Made by a program: the position numbers and the translations under genes. This document shows, piece by piece, positions 12,292-24,000 of a stretch of 64,000 nucleotides of DNA; position 1 is the stretch's first letter, and every line of letters starts with the position of its first letter. This DNA is from Siphlonurus alternatus (lineage: Eukaryota; Arthropoda; Insecta; Ephemeroptera; Siphlonuridae): assembly GCA_949825025.1 (NCBI GenBank), contig OX463782.1, positions 3,297,501 through 3,361,500 on the forward strand, given 5' to 3'. The notes below the pieces were generated by a model. It did not search any database. It was not told the DNA's origin and saw only the letters and a program-made list of their open reading frames with translations.

Positions 12292-12472
12292 GTCAAAATA
12301 TTGTCCACAATAATGAGTTATCTGCTATTTCAGGTAGGCACAACAATGAGCTTTATTTTATACCTATTTACAACTCTTGATTGCACTCACCTGAAAGAGC
12401 AGATAGTTCATTATTATACACGAGATCGTGGTAGTAATTATTATTGCAGTCAAGGAATGATATTTTCTTTCT
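12292..12472. mobile_element. Hairpin MITE, 'AATAATGAGCTATCTGC' family, diverged copy
   Basis: Opposed blocks ataatgagttatctgctat and gagcagatagttcattatta mark it as a copy of the family at 19972, 35688 and 40215. It lies just past the GINS3 stop codon and contains a minus-strand AATAAA (at 12352-12357) that could serve GINS3. Confidence 0.65.
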
Positions 12473-12546
12473 TTATGAACTCATCAACACTTTATGTCAA
12501 AGAAGCTGACAATACTCCTAGGTACAAAAGTAATTAATATTCACCG

Positions 12547-15500
12547 TTAGTCGTTGTCTTTCCTCTTCCTCTTGCGGTAACTTGCCACGGAGGCTGCCGC
12601 GAGCTCTGATGAGCTCACCTTGCCGGCCAGCCAGTTCTCGAGCTCCGACCAGCGCTGCCGGCCGCCCGTCAGCAGCACCCTCTCTTCACGACTCAGCAGC
12701 CGCTCCCGAGTCTGCACGTCCACCGAGGGAGACGCCTGCGACAGACTGATGATCTCGCGACTGCGCAGCTGGAACGTCTGTCAACAAAACAAAAAACTAA
12801 ATAGATTAAAACATTCTGTTATGATTCTTGTCACACATTTAAAAAGTACAGAAAACAGAAACAAATTTAGGCAAAGCTTATACAATATTGCTTATTATTG
12901 ACCTCATGAACTCATGAAGCATCAAAAGATGGCATTGAAAACTTTCTTGATAGTATGACAACTACACTAAAGTAGTCAGTAGCAAAGCTCTGTTATCAAA
13001 ACAACACCACTTTTAGAATCACACAGGTAAAATAAAATCCACCAGTTGTCCATACCTGTCTTTATGAAGTGTTTTATTTGTTTAATGAAGTGTTAAAAGA
13101 CCCTATATTAGCCTACAGGTACAACTGTACATTAAAACATTAAGTATATTTTCAAACAGAGAATAACTACGATATTACAGTGAATGTTGTATACTATGGG
13201 GGCTAATGATGGAAGCTGAAGTGATCACACAAATTGTTAGAGGATTGTTTGTTGCTGTTATTCTTCTACGGTAACAATTAAATTTTTATGTGTAATTGTA
13301 AGCATCATCCATTTGTATGGCCTCTACAGTTTTCCAAACACCCTCACTACTCATTAATGAGTTAAGTTACTTAAGTACATACTACAGTATTGTCAGTTTT
13401 GAGAACACGTAAACATGTTCGCCAAGAAAACACATTTTTCACCGTTGAATCAAGCCTCAATGAGTTGCTACGATGTGGAAAGCTGACCATAAAGACTTCA
13501 AGTCAGCTGATTCTGTGGTGTTCCCTCCGTCCTATCCAAACCTATTTATTTAAAAAAAAAACAACTCAAAATTGCTTTTTTGGTATTGAAATATTTTATG
13601 GTAAAATATGTTCTTGATTCATTATCAGAAGATCCCTAAATGTCAGGGTAGGAGATGGTTCAAATTAATATCTTTAATATTTAGTGATTTTTTTTTTTTT
13701 TTAATTTTCTAACATGGTGGCTTATGGAGAAAATTTTCCTGCCAGGGAACACGTGAAACCTCTGCATATTGCAGGTCTGTATGACGTACCGATAGCAGGC
13801 AGGCTCGCAGTTCCTCCTCCTCTCCCCCAGTCACGACGGAGCACAGCAGGTGACCAAGCTCATAGAAGTACGCCTCTTGTTTAAGGAGATCAACCACCGC
13901 GGGTTCAGCTTTCAGGATCTCCCTGGGAGGCACAAAGAAATACACCTCAGTTATCAGGCATAATGGTGGAATTTGATGGATCTACAGTATTACAGATCTT
14001 AGTTTCGATTGCGTGTGGTGGCCATCTTGTACGTTATATAAACATTATATAAAAGCAGACATACGGCTAGACAGTCTGCTGGGAAAGGTACCAGTAATCT
14101 ATAAGATCTGTTATATTGTAAGAACTGCTTTACTTTACTGCTAAGTTCTTCTTGATTGTAGCATATTTAATTTATATAATGGAATACTTAAAATTATATT
14201 ACTGTACAGAAAAATTAGAAAACAAAAAATGAAATAGCAAATCAGAATAGAGTATTGACCTCAAAATTTTTTATTGCAGAAATGGATAGAGCGTGCAAAG
14301 TTATGCTACCCTGATTTTTTTCAGATTTTTTAGAACCCGGCAACTATTTTTAAAAATTTATTGAAATTTCTTTTTGTGACGTCACGCGGCGGCAAGTCCT
14401 ATCTTTTTCTTAAGGAGCGGCGTCTCGTGGTCACAAAAAGAACTTTCAATAAATTTTTAAAAATAGTTGCCGGGTTCTAAAAAATCTGAAAAAAATCAGG
14501 GTAGCATAACTTTGCACGCTCTATCCATTTCTGCAATAAAAAATTTTGAGGTCAATACTCTATTTGTTGCAGCAGATAATATATTGTGTATGTACATATA
14601 CATGATCAAAATATTGGTGCAATGGTATTTTTTCTTGGTGAAATTAGAGTCTATACAGGCAATATGCATGCAATCAATACTGGCATTGCTCAAGATTACT
14701 CTACATAAGGTTTGACGCTCCGCCATCTTGGCGCAGTTTTTGTTAGGGCCTGTGACGTCACGACCAATCACTGACTGCCACGAAATAGACTCGAGAGTGA
14801 CAGTTCTTTCTGATTGGTCCTGCGCGAACTGGACGAAAATGTGAACCTAAGAGTCCAACCTTATGTAGAGGGACTTTGGTTATCACTACCAAATATTTGG
14901 TGAAGTAGGCGACCAATAAAAATAATACAGCTCTCCATTGATGTTATTGTTATTGCTGCCATTGATTTATGAAACAACATATAGCAGCAGATCTGTTATT
15001 CTGATAACACAATATATCATACAGTTATATTATGAAGGTTACCTGGTACTCCTTGTGTAAGCTTTACAAAGCTCCGGAGTTATCAATTTCCGCTTTTTGA
15101 GTGTCATTGCCAGCCATGTCGGGAGCTCCAAACGTCGACCAGGTTCTAAATGAGGTGACTGGGTGCTTGGGTCAAGATCGCCTGTAATAAATAATACAAA
15201 AGTAAAGAACAAAAGTAATTAAGCAAATGATTGCTATCAATATTATGCATCATATCACAGCAGCCTCTTGCTCCATCAGCATACGGAGGTGGCTACAGTC
15301 CCTGTAACAGGGACTGCAATTCTAGAACATAGGCTCCCTGTATTGAAACTGCGCATGCGCGACTGAATGCATTTCCGGTACGTCATTTGTTGCATTGCAG
15401 GGACCGTAATTTTTGAAACTAGGATCCCTGTATTCAATTTTAATAATAGGCCAAGTATAATAAAAGTTACAGGGAGCCAAGTGTTCGATCAATGCGGTCC

Positions 15501-18500
15501 CTGTAGTGAACTTGTAAAACGTGTTGTCATGAAATAGATGCAGGGACTGTAATATCCCGAAGTTGCGGTCCCTGTAATCAAATTTTCTTAAAGAAACGCG
15601 GCAATACATACACACAGGGAGCGTAACATTCAAGTATTGCGGTCCCTGTAGTAAAAATTTCGTACTCTTATCTGGCCAAGTGTTATACAGGGACTCTAAC
15701 AACCAAAAGTTACGGTCCCTGCAGCAATTATTTCTTTATGGACGTAGCAATAGAAACTACAGGGAGCGTAAAATTCAATTAAGTATTGCGGTCCCTGCAG
15801 TGAAAATTTTGTACTTTTCTAGCAAAGTGTTATACAGGGACTCTAACAACCAAAAGTTGCGGTCCCTGCAGCAATTATTTCTTTATGGACGTGGCAATAG
15901 AAACTACAGGGAGCGCAACACTCAAGCATTGCGGTCCCTGTAGTAAAAATTTCGTACTCTTATCTGGCCAAGTGTTATACAGGGACTCTAACAACCAAAA
16001 GTTGCGGTCCCTGCAGCAATTATTTCTTTATGGACGCGGCAATAGAAACTACAGGGAGCGTAACACTCAAGTATTGCGGTCCCTGTAGTAAAAATTTCGT
16101 ACTCATCTTATCTGGCCAAGTGTTATACAGGGACTGTAACAACCAAAAGTTACGGTCCCTGCAGCAATTATTTCTTTATGGACGCGGCAATAGAAACTAC
16201 AGGGAGCGTAACATCTAAGTATTGCGGTCCCTGCAGTGAAAATTTCGTACTCTTATCTGGCCAAGTGTCATACAGGGACTCTAATAACCAAAAGTTACGG
16301 TCCCTGCAGCAATTATTTCTTTATGGACGTAGCAATAGAAACTACAGGGAGCGTAAAATTCAATTAAGTATTGCGGTCCCTGCAGTGAAAATTTTGTACT
16401 TTTCTAGCAAAGTGTTATACAGGGACTCTAACAACCAAAAGTTGCGGTCCCTGCAGCAATTATTTCTTTATGGACGTGGCAATAGAAACTACAGGGAGCG
16501 CAACACTCAAGTATTGCGGTCCCTGTAGTAAAAATTTCGTACTCTTATCTGGCCAAGTGTTATACAGGGACTCTAACAACCAAAAGTTGCGGTCCCTGCA
16601 GCAATTATTTCTTTATGGACGCGGCAATAGAAACTACAGGGAGCGTAACACTCAAGTATTGCGGTCCCTGTAGTAAAAATTTCGTACTCATCTTATCTGG
16701 CCAAGTGTTTATACAGGGACTGTAACAACCAAAAGTTACGGTCCCTGCAGCAATTATTTCTTTATGGACGCGGCAATAGAAACTACAGGGAGCGTAACAT
16801 CTAAGTATTGCGGTCCCTGCAGTGAAAATTTCGTACTCTTATCTGGCCAAGTGTCATACAGGGACTCTTACAACCAAAAGTTACGGTCTCTGCAGCAATT
16901 ATTTCTTTATGGACGCGGCAATAGAAACTACAGGGAGCGTAACATTCAAGTATTGCGGTCCCTGCAGTGAAAATTTAGTACTTTTCTAGCAAAGTAGTAT
17001 ACAGGGACTCTAACAACCAAAAGTTACGGTATAATAATGAAGGGTATAATTAGAGTCCCTGTATGGCACTTTGCTAGAAAAAGTATAAAATTTTCACTGC
17101 AGGAACCGCAATACTTGAATGTTACGCTCCCTGTAGTTTCTCTTGCCGCGTCCATAAAGAAATAATTGCTGCAGGGACCGTAACTTTTGGTTATTAGAGT
17201 CCCTGTATAACACTTGGCCAGATAAGAGTACGAAATTTTTACTACAGGGACCGCAATACTTGAGTGTTACGCTCCCTGTAGTTTCTCTTGCCGCGTTCAT
17301 AAAGAAATAATTGCTGCAGGGACCGTAACTTTTGGTTGTTAGAGTCCCTGTATAACACTTGGCCAGGGCCAGATAAGAGTACGAAATTTTCACTGCAGGG
17401 ACCGCAATACTTGAATGTTACGCTCCCTGTAGTTTCTATTGCCGCGTCATCCATAAAGAAATAATTGCTGCAGGGACCATAACTTTTGGTTGTTAGAGTC
17501 CCTGTATAACACTTGGCCAGATAAGAGTACGAAATTTTCACTGCAGGGACCGCAATACTTGAATGTTACGCTCCCTGTAGTTTCTATTGCCGCGTCCATA
17601 AAGAAATAATTATTGCTGCATGCAGGGACCGTAACTTTTGGTTGTTAGAGTCCCTGTATAACACTTGGCCAGATAAGAGTACGAAGTTTTCACTGCAGGG
17701 ACCGCAATACTTGAATGTTACGCTCCCTGTAGTTTCTATTGCCGCGTCCATAAAGAAATAATTGCTGCAGGGACCGTAACTTTTGGTTGTTAGAGTCCCT
17801 GTATAACACTTGGCCAGATAAGAGTACGAAATTTTCACTGCAGGGACCGCAATACTTGAATGTTACGCTCCCTGTAGTTTTTATTGCCGCGTCCATAAAG
17901 AAATAATTGCTGCAGGGACCGTAACTTTTGGTTGTTAGAGTCCCTGTATAACATGCACTTGGCCAGATAAGAGTACGAAATTTTTACTACAGGGACCGCA
18001 ATACTTGAATGTTACGCTCCCTGTGTGTATGTATTGCCGCGTTTCTTTAAGAAAATTTGATTACAGGGACCGCAACTTCGGGATATTACAGTCCCTGCAT
18101 CTATTTCATGACAACACGTTTTACAAGTTCACTACAGGGACCGCATTGATCGAACACTTGGCTCCCTGTAACTTTTATTATACTTGGCCTATTATTAAAA
18201 TTGACTACAGGGATCCTAGTTTCAAAAATTACGGTCCCTGCAATGCAACAAATGACGTACCGGAAATGCATTCAGTCGCGCATGCGCAGTTTCAATACAG
18301 GGAGCCTAAGTTCTAGAATTGCGGTCCCTGTTACAGGGACTGTAGCCACCTCCATCAGCATACGCCGGAAATAATTTTTTTCTATGTAGGATACGTATTT
18401 GATACACGTGCAAACATTATGCATATAAGGCTCATTTTATAGGTCTTGTATCTTTAAATTATTACAATAGTCTTAAATTAGGCTATGAAGTTGACCAAAA

Positions 18501-18674
18501 CTATCGTTATAAAGAGCTAAAATGTTAAAAAGAGACAGTAGGTGGGTGACTGATCTAGGAAAACTCACCGAGACGTGGTATTTTGATCTCAATTTTGCAT
18601 GGAATGGAGGGTTGCGTAGCTATAATATCTTCTATTGAAAAATAATTAGGTTGATAGCTAGTAGTAAGACGCAT
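12547..18674 (-). CDS. GINS3: DNA replication complex GINS protein Psf3
   Basis: Four coding exons on the minus strand: 18569-18674, 15043-15181, 13790-13922 and 12547-12777. Phases close exactly to give 202 aa (the human protein is about 216). GINS3 is one subunit of the Sld5-Psf1-Psf2-Psf3 tetramer that, with Cdc45 and MCM2-7, forms the CMG replicative helicase in the nucleus. Visible support: N-terminal YFSIEDII (the family's small beta-strand domain), then IPRLGDLD, the conserved LELPTWLA segment, REILKAEPAVVDL, and a C-terminal helical region ending in a basic YRKRKRK tail, as in the family. The start is the ATG at 18674, directly before the conserved domain. Intron 1 (15182-18568) is almost filled by a 3.07-kb foldback element, and intron 2 carries several hairpin MITEs. 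No clear poly(A) signal lies before the MITE at 12292-12472. Confidence 0.93.
13984..14119. mobile_element. Small hairpin repeat, 'ACAGATCTTAG' termini
   Basis: Inverted ends acagtattacagatcttag and the complement of ataagatctgttatattgt. The termini resemble those of the palindrome at 31236-31408, but the interior differs. It lies in GINS3 intron 2. Confidence 0.5.
14248..14562. mobile_element. Hairpin MITE, GAGTATTGACCTC family (best-preserved copy)
   Basis: A 315-bp near-perfect palindrome. TAGAGTATTGACCTCAAAAT on the left is mirrored by attttgaggtcaatactcta on the right. The arms share gcagaaatggatagagcgtg and a gacgtcacgcggcggcaag core. Flanking TA suggests a TA target duplication. It lies in GINS3 intron 2. 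Confidence 0.85.
14699..14870. mobile_element. Hairpin MITE, CTCTACATAAGGTT termini
   Basis: The ends ctctacataaggtt and aaccttatgtagag are exact inverted repeats. The interior has gtgacgtcacgaccaatca opposed to a tctgattggtcctgcgcg block. It lies in GINS3 intron 2. Confidence 0.7.
15285..18353. mobile_element. 3.07-kb foldback element of tandem repeats
   Basis: The element begins GGAGGTGGCTACAGTCCCTG and ends with its inverse, ...ctgtagccacctcc. Both arms (about 1.75 kb left, 1.3 kb right, apex near 17040) are tandem arrays of ~145-bp units. Each unit has two internal CAGGGA(C/G) ... GGTCCCTG pairs about 24 bp apart. A block of four units (585 bp) is duplicated in the left arm. A direct repeat, atcagcatac (15275-15284 and 18354-18363), flanks it; with bases shared by the termini the match extends to 15 bp. 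Long inverted arms made of tandem repeats plus a 9-12 bp duplication resemble Foldback (FB)/MULE-type elements. No transposase gene is present. The reading frames crossing the units are repeat artefacts. Confidence 0.9.
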
Positions 18675-18802
18675 TTTAGTGAATAAAACGAACAGAAAGA
18701 CAATGAAAATAGGCGAATATGGATCACAAAATTTTATAACATCACCACCATCTTTGTTGTTTACTACAGGCTACAGGTCGGGCAAATTAGTTTCTCCTGA
18801 CA

Positions 18803-18810
18803 CCGGAAGT
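18803..18810. promoter_or_regulatory. ETS-like motif upstream of GINS3
   Basis: CCGGAAGT lies about 130 bp upstream of the GINS3 start codon. ETS/GABP-type motifs are common in promoters of replication and housekeeping genes. This is motif-level support only. Confidence 0.3.
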
Positions 18811-19625
18811 CTAAATATTTTTTAATTAATATTTACCATGATACAACTATAATAGATAGGTCCATCAGCCCTACGAATTTGGACTGATCTGCGCATTTTG
18901 GCCAAAAACACCCAAGGTGACGTCACTTAGTGAGCTCAAAACAGCTGTTTTGCTGCACGAGGGGCCCCTACCGGAGCAGAGTTTTTGTTCAACATTAGCG
19001 AGAACGTTGCTTTTTATCTTATCTCAAATTTGATACTTATTTGCAATACTACAAAACAAACCGGTTGCAGTAATGTATTAAAAGAATTTTTAAACACAGC
19101 AATTCGCAAGCAATCTGGGGTAGAAGTTCGTATCTTTGTTCATAAAGCATACAAAGTTGCTATTGGCTGTGCGCAGATTAGTCACCTAGCGTTTGCGCAG
19201 CTTCATTTAGATTCATGCTTTTTTATCATGCACACCTTGCAGAGCCATGCGCAGTAGACTACTAACATTTAAAACTCGTTTCTGCGCAGCTTTTCTAAGC
19301 CATGGCTATTAATTTACGGAAAACTCTATAATAGAGCAGAAAAAATTAAACGTATGCACCGTGCGCATGGGACGGCCCTGAATATTTACCAATATTTATG
19401 TTCTAAAATGGAATAAAACATTTTAAAATGGAACAAATTACTGAATAAAATTAAATAGTTTAAAAATTTAGCAAAATTTATTATAGATTTCATAGAGAGG
19501 TAATATTCCTATTACTTCCGGTGAAGCTTGTAAATTAATTTGACTGTAAGCAAAATGATTGCAAAATGCGCACCGATGCGCACGCGAAAAAATGCGGGAA
19601 CATTATGGTCAGCTACAGCCGCCCC

Positions 19626-19662
19626 ATTGAGCTCTATACAAGGCCTTGGTATAGAGCTCAAT
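19626..19662. repeat. 37-bp near-perfect palindrome
   Basis: attgagctctata and its inverse tatagagctcaat flank an aaggcctt core, with a single offset base. It is a strong cruciform or hairpin candidate with no identified role. Confidence 0.8.
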
Positions 19663-19971
19663 GAGCCGCCCATGGTTATAGCCGCCAGTGACCGGCCAGT
19701 CTGCAGGTCAGGGTGTCAGGGTCGATCAAAGGGCCCGCGTTGTCTGACAAAACACAAAAATAGTGTATACGCACTCATCATGGTATATACACTCCTCGCC
19801 TCTGAAAAAGTTCTCTTCTGCAGCCTTGTAGGGAACTTTTCAGAGAGATGATATAATTATAATTAAAATATATAACTTTTTCACATAATTTATATATTGT
19901 ATTATTTTTTTTACAAAAAAAATATACATTAATTCTTTTTTTTATCATGCCTATAATTAATTATATAAATG

Positions 19972-20181
19972 ATATCGTCCCTCATCCGCAATAATGAGCT
20001 ATCTGCTCCACGATCTCGTTGCAATAATTGAGCTGTCTGCTATTTCAGATGAACGCAATATTGAGCTATAAATCGGTATAAAATAAGGCTCAAAATTGCG
20101 CTCATCTGAAAGAGCAGACAGCTCATTATTGCAATGAAATCTTGGAGCAGATAGCTGATTATTGCGGAAGAGGGACGATAT
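19972..20181. mobile_element. Hairpin MITE, GTCCCTC...AATAATGAGCTATC family
   Basis: Termini atatcgtccctc and gagggacgatat are inverted. The arms share gcaataatgagctatctgct and its mirror. Related copies are at 12292, 35688 and 40215. It is non-coding. Confidence 0.8.
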
Positions 20182-21089
20182 ATTTACGAGTTTAACTAAA
20201 CAAATAAATATCCAAACTTTTTTTTTTTTTTAATTACAGTCAGCTTACTTTAGAAATAAATTTAAAAATCAAACATAATAATTAAGTGATGCTGATGTTT
20301 GTTATTAAAAGAAGCTTCACATTTTTTGTAAATTAACAAGTAAAAAGAATTATTTTTTTTTTCTTAACAAAAAATCCCTAAACAAAGCTTTAATTATATT
20401 TAAAGTAGAAATATAATAAAGTTATATAGTAAATTAATAATTTAAATAATATATAATCAGGTCAATTTATTCTAAATGTAGCTAAAAAGAAATAAAATGC
20501 AGTGTTCAATTGTAGACATAATATGGAATATATTTCAAAAAAGGCAAGTTAATTATATATGCATCAACTTCACAAAAATAATGTAGAAAAATTGTATACA
20601 GTATCATTTAATAAATTCATTCACGAATTTATAACAATAAAAAATAAATTGAGATTATGATTCGATAATAAGGCACTTGTAAAAATTGGCACTTTCAAAA
20701 TTCAAAACAAGGAATGTAAACTTAAAATGAATGATATTGAGCAAATTATGCAGGACTGGCAGTATAGTATAGGAAAATTTCATAATGGCATCTGAATCTC
20801 TGAAATACAATCTTCTAAAATATTAAACAATGAAGCCATCAGGAGTTTTAATTTACACCATTATGTTTTACCTACATACATCACTATATTATATTCATGG
20901 CATTAATGCTAATATATGAAGAAATTTTCTTATAAACTGGCAGTAAATACCGAAATCAACTTGTTCAACTGTCGTTTTAGCATAAATTTGTAAGAATTAT
21001 TTCTTATAGTAGGATTGGTGTTCTGATGACTTCTAGGAAACATTTAAGGACGAAATGCATCTCTTGACTTTGCGGCGGTGGATTTGATT

Positions 21090-24000
21090 TCAGTGGTGGA
21101 AAAGACGGAGGTTTGTGTGGGCCATGGTGATTTCCAGAGCGTCGCAAGCAGAGACGACTTCAGCGTCATTGGTGGAGCCAGAGGGGCTAGCAATGTAGCT
21201 TGTACCACTCTGGGAACACAAGACGAGAATTTGACGTTATGATGTACAGTAATAAGACTAAATCTTGGCTTGCTGCTTTCAAAAGATTTTTTTTTTTTTT
21301 TAGGCTGTTTGTTTTCTCTATTTTGTGAGTTTATTTTTAAAATGATTTTTATTTAACTACAAGAAATTGCATCAAATGATCACAGTTATAATATACATAA
21401 ATATTTTACTACATGTAATTGTAAGTACTATTTAATGATTGATTAAGTACTGTACTTACAAATTAATGTTTATAATATGAATTGTATATGCATGGACTGA
21501 AAGGAGTTCTAAACCTGCCATTAATATCTGCCTAAAATATTATCAATATTTTAGATGAAAGTTCTAAAAATCGAGACAAAATTTATGAACAATTCAGCTT
21601 AAAATCCAATGTTTTATTAAAATTATACCAATAATTATCACAGTGATGCTTACAAATTGTCATCCTGTTACCCAAATTATCTAGGAGTGACTTATTCCTT
21701 TCATTAATACAGAAATACCCCTTCCCTTTCTTTGCTACTGCAATCAATAATTTTTCTTCTCGACTTACCAACTTGGCTCGGTGGATGTTATCTGAGAAGG
21801 GGAAGAAAGCATCCGAGCTGAGCGCAACTCCGGTGAGTTTTGCGGCCCACTGCTGGCGTTCCTCGAGACTTAGAGCAGCTGGTGCTGCCCCCTCTACGTT
21901 CTTCACCCACTCCTTGTCTGCAGTGTTGCCCACGAAGTTGTCAATGGCGTTGGCCACCTCTGCTCGCTTGGTGCCGGCCTTGAACTTCATGCCCTGGACC
22001 TTGGGGTGCAGACGGAGCCACCTTTGGAGTAGGAGGAGAATCATCAGTAAAACTTCAATCGTACATAGGTAAGTGTTTTTAGGTATTGTTCTCTATAATG
22101 ACTACTATGAACTATCTCGTGTGCAATAATGTGCTGCACGCCTGCTATATAGTATATAAGGTGAGTGCCACAATGCAAAATATTATTATTTTTGTGTTTA
22201 GGTTCAAGTTTTATTAAACTCATTCCACTAACTACTCTAACGGCTCTCACCAGTTGTCGGCCTTCTCTGCCGCCAGTCTGGTGCAGTGGATACGCGACTG
22301 TTGTCCCGCACCGACTCCAATCACCTGACCGTCCTTGGCGAAGCACACCGAGTTGGACTGCGTGTACTTGAGGGCCACCGTCGCCACAATCAGGTCACGA
22401 ATGGCACTCTCCGGCAACTGTCAGTAATGAAGAAGATTTGATGGAGAAAATTTTCTCAGAATATTAGAAAAATTATTACAATTTGACACCTCCTCACACA
22501 ACTGTTGTTAGAATTTAATTCATATACATTTTTATTATTTAAAAAAGAAATTAAATCTAATAAAACATAGAACTAAATGGAATCATATTTATTTTTAGCT
22601 ATGTAGTTTTGATAGTCAAAATAAGTAAAATAATAAGTGTAACTTTCTAATTGAAGTCTGTTTATGTGTGTAGGATCAATAGAAAACCTGATGAATTTAT
22701 TATTCACGTTATCTGCATCATTATTTTCTTCTTAATTTATTGCATAATGTATTTACAACAGATCAAGTAACATTGCTAAAAGGTAAAACTAAACATCTTT
22801 CTCTCACCTGCTTGTTCTTGCTGACGATGTTGGTGAAGAGATTCTTGTCGATGACGGCATTGTTGCGCTGCTGCTCCAACGTCAAACCAAACAAGACCTT
22901 GTGTTCCACTGGAGCAGGCTCATAGTTGGGGTCAATCTGAGCAGAAAGGAGGAACGTGAGGATTGTTGACAACGAACATCTCTGAGGGTCTCATACCTGC
23001 AGCACGCAGTAGTTCCCTCCCTTCTTCTTCTTGAGAACCTCAAGAGCCTCTGGCAAGTAGCCTGGAGCAATGATGCCGTCTGACACCTGCAAAAAAGGGG
23101 TTTTAAAATTAGGTGTAAAATGTTTTTTATAGAAAATTAATATTTTGTTGCTCTTGAAATCATCATAACAAAAACAAAATATAAAAGATTTTAAATTTTT
23201 AGGGAGGTAAAAAGACAAGCAATCTCAAACAAGTCCAGAGTTCATTTGACCTTCATAGAGTCCTAAGATTGTCATAAACAGAACAAAGAAAGCGTTAAAT
23301 CGATATAAATACAGAAAAACTATAATTCATATCCATTCTTTAGAAAAATAAGTTTATAGTTGATGAACTAACATAAAACTATGTTAATGCTATTAAAAAA
23401 AATCACTTGTGACCCCAACGAATTATTCTTTTTAATAACTTGTATCAACCAATAAGGTTATGTAAAATAACCTTGGTTGATCTAAAAAAAAAAAAAAAGT
23501 CCTCTCACCTCTCGAGAAATGATCTTGGCAGTGGGCAGGTCGCAGGGCCGAGACAAAGCCACGAAGTCTCCGAAAGAGGACATTCGGTCGGCACCGCGGG
23601 CGCGGGCGTAGGCAATGGCAAGAGGCGAGAGAGACTCCAGCATGTCATCTACCTGGCACAGCTTGGCCTGCAACAACGGGGAGAATGTTATGAGTTTTGT
23701 CACTAACTCTTGCTTTTAACTTAATACAACTTCTACCAAGCACAGTAGACATTGCTGCATTAAGTTTTAATGATATAGTTGACACAGTCTAACGATTGGT
23801 ATGTTGCAATTTGTTGTTTTATTTTCAATTTTAAAATGTTAACATTAGCCCTTCAAATCAAATGTAAAACTAAGCAAAGTGCATACTTGTAAATAAAATA
23901 ATAATGTTCATAACAAACAATGTTTAAATTTGAAAGGCAAAAGGAGGTACTCTCACCAAGTGCTTATTGCAAATTTAACCTAAAACATTTTAGTACCAAA

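Larger units (their letters stand above)
18675..21089. other. Intergenic region between GINS3 and ATIC
   Basis: Contains the GINS3 5' flank (18675-18960), including an ETS-like CCGGAAGT at 18803-18810 and a gtgacgtcac at about 18918. It also holds a 37-bp palindrome (19626-19662) and one hairpin MITE (19972-20181). From 20200 to 21089 it is AT-rich ATIC 3' flank with no gene seen. Confidence 0.55.

Noticed and set aside
12620..12901. Plus-strand ORF over the GINS3 last exon
   Set aside because: It is an antisense shadow of the GINS3 C-terminal exon, whose minus-strand frame and splice sites fit the family.
15680..17896. Series of similar ~60-115 residue ORFs on both strands
   Set aside because: They are the ~145-bp repeat units of the foldback element read in one frame. 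They appear on both strands because the element is a palindrome, and none has a gene context.
15600..18000. Regular repeats resembling a CRISPR array
   Set aside because: The units are ~145 bp, lack unique spacers, occur in inverted orientation and lie in a eukaryotic intron.
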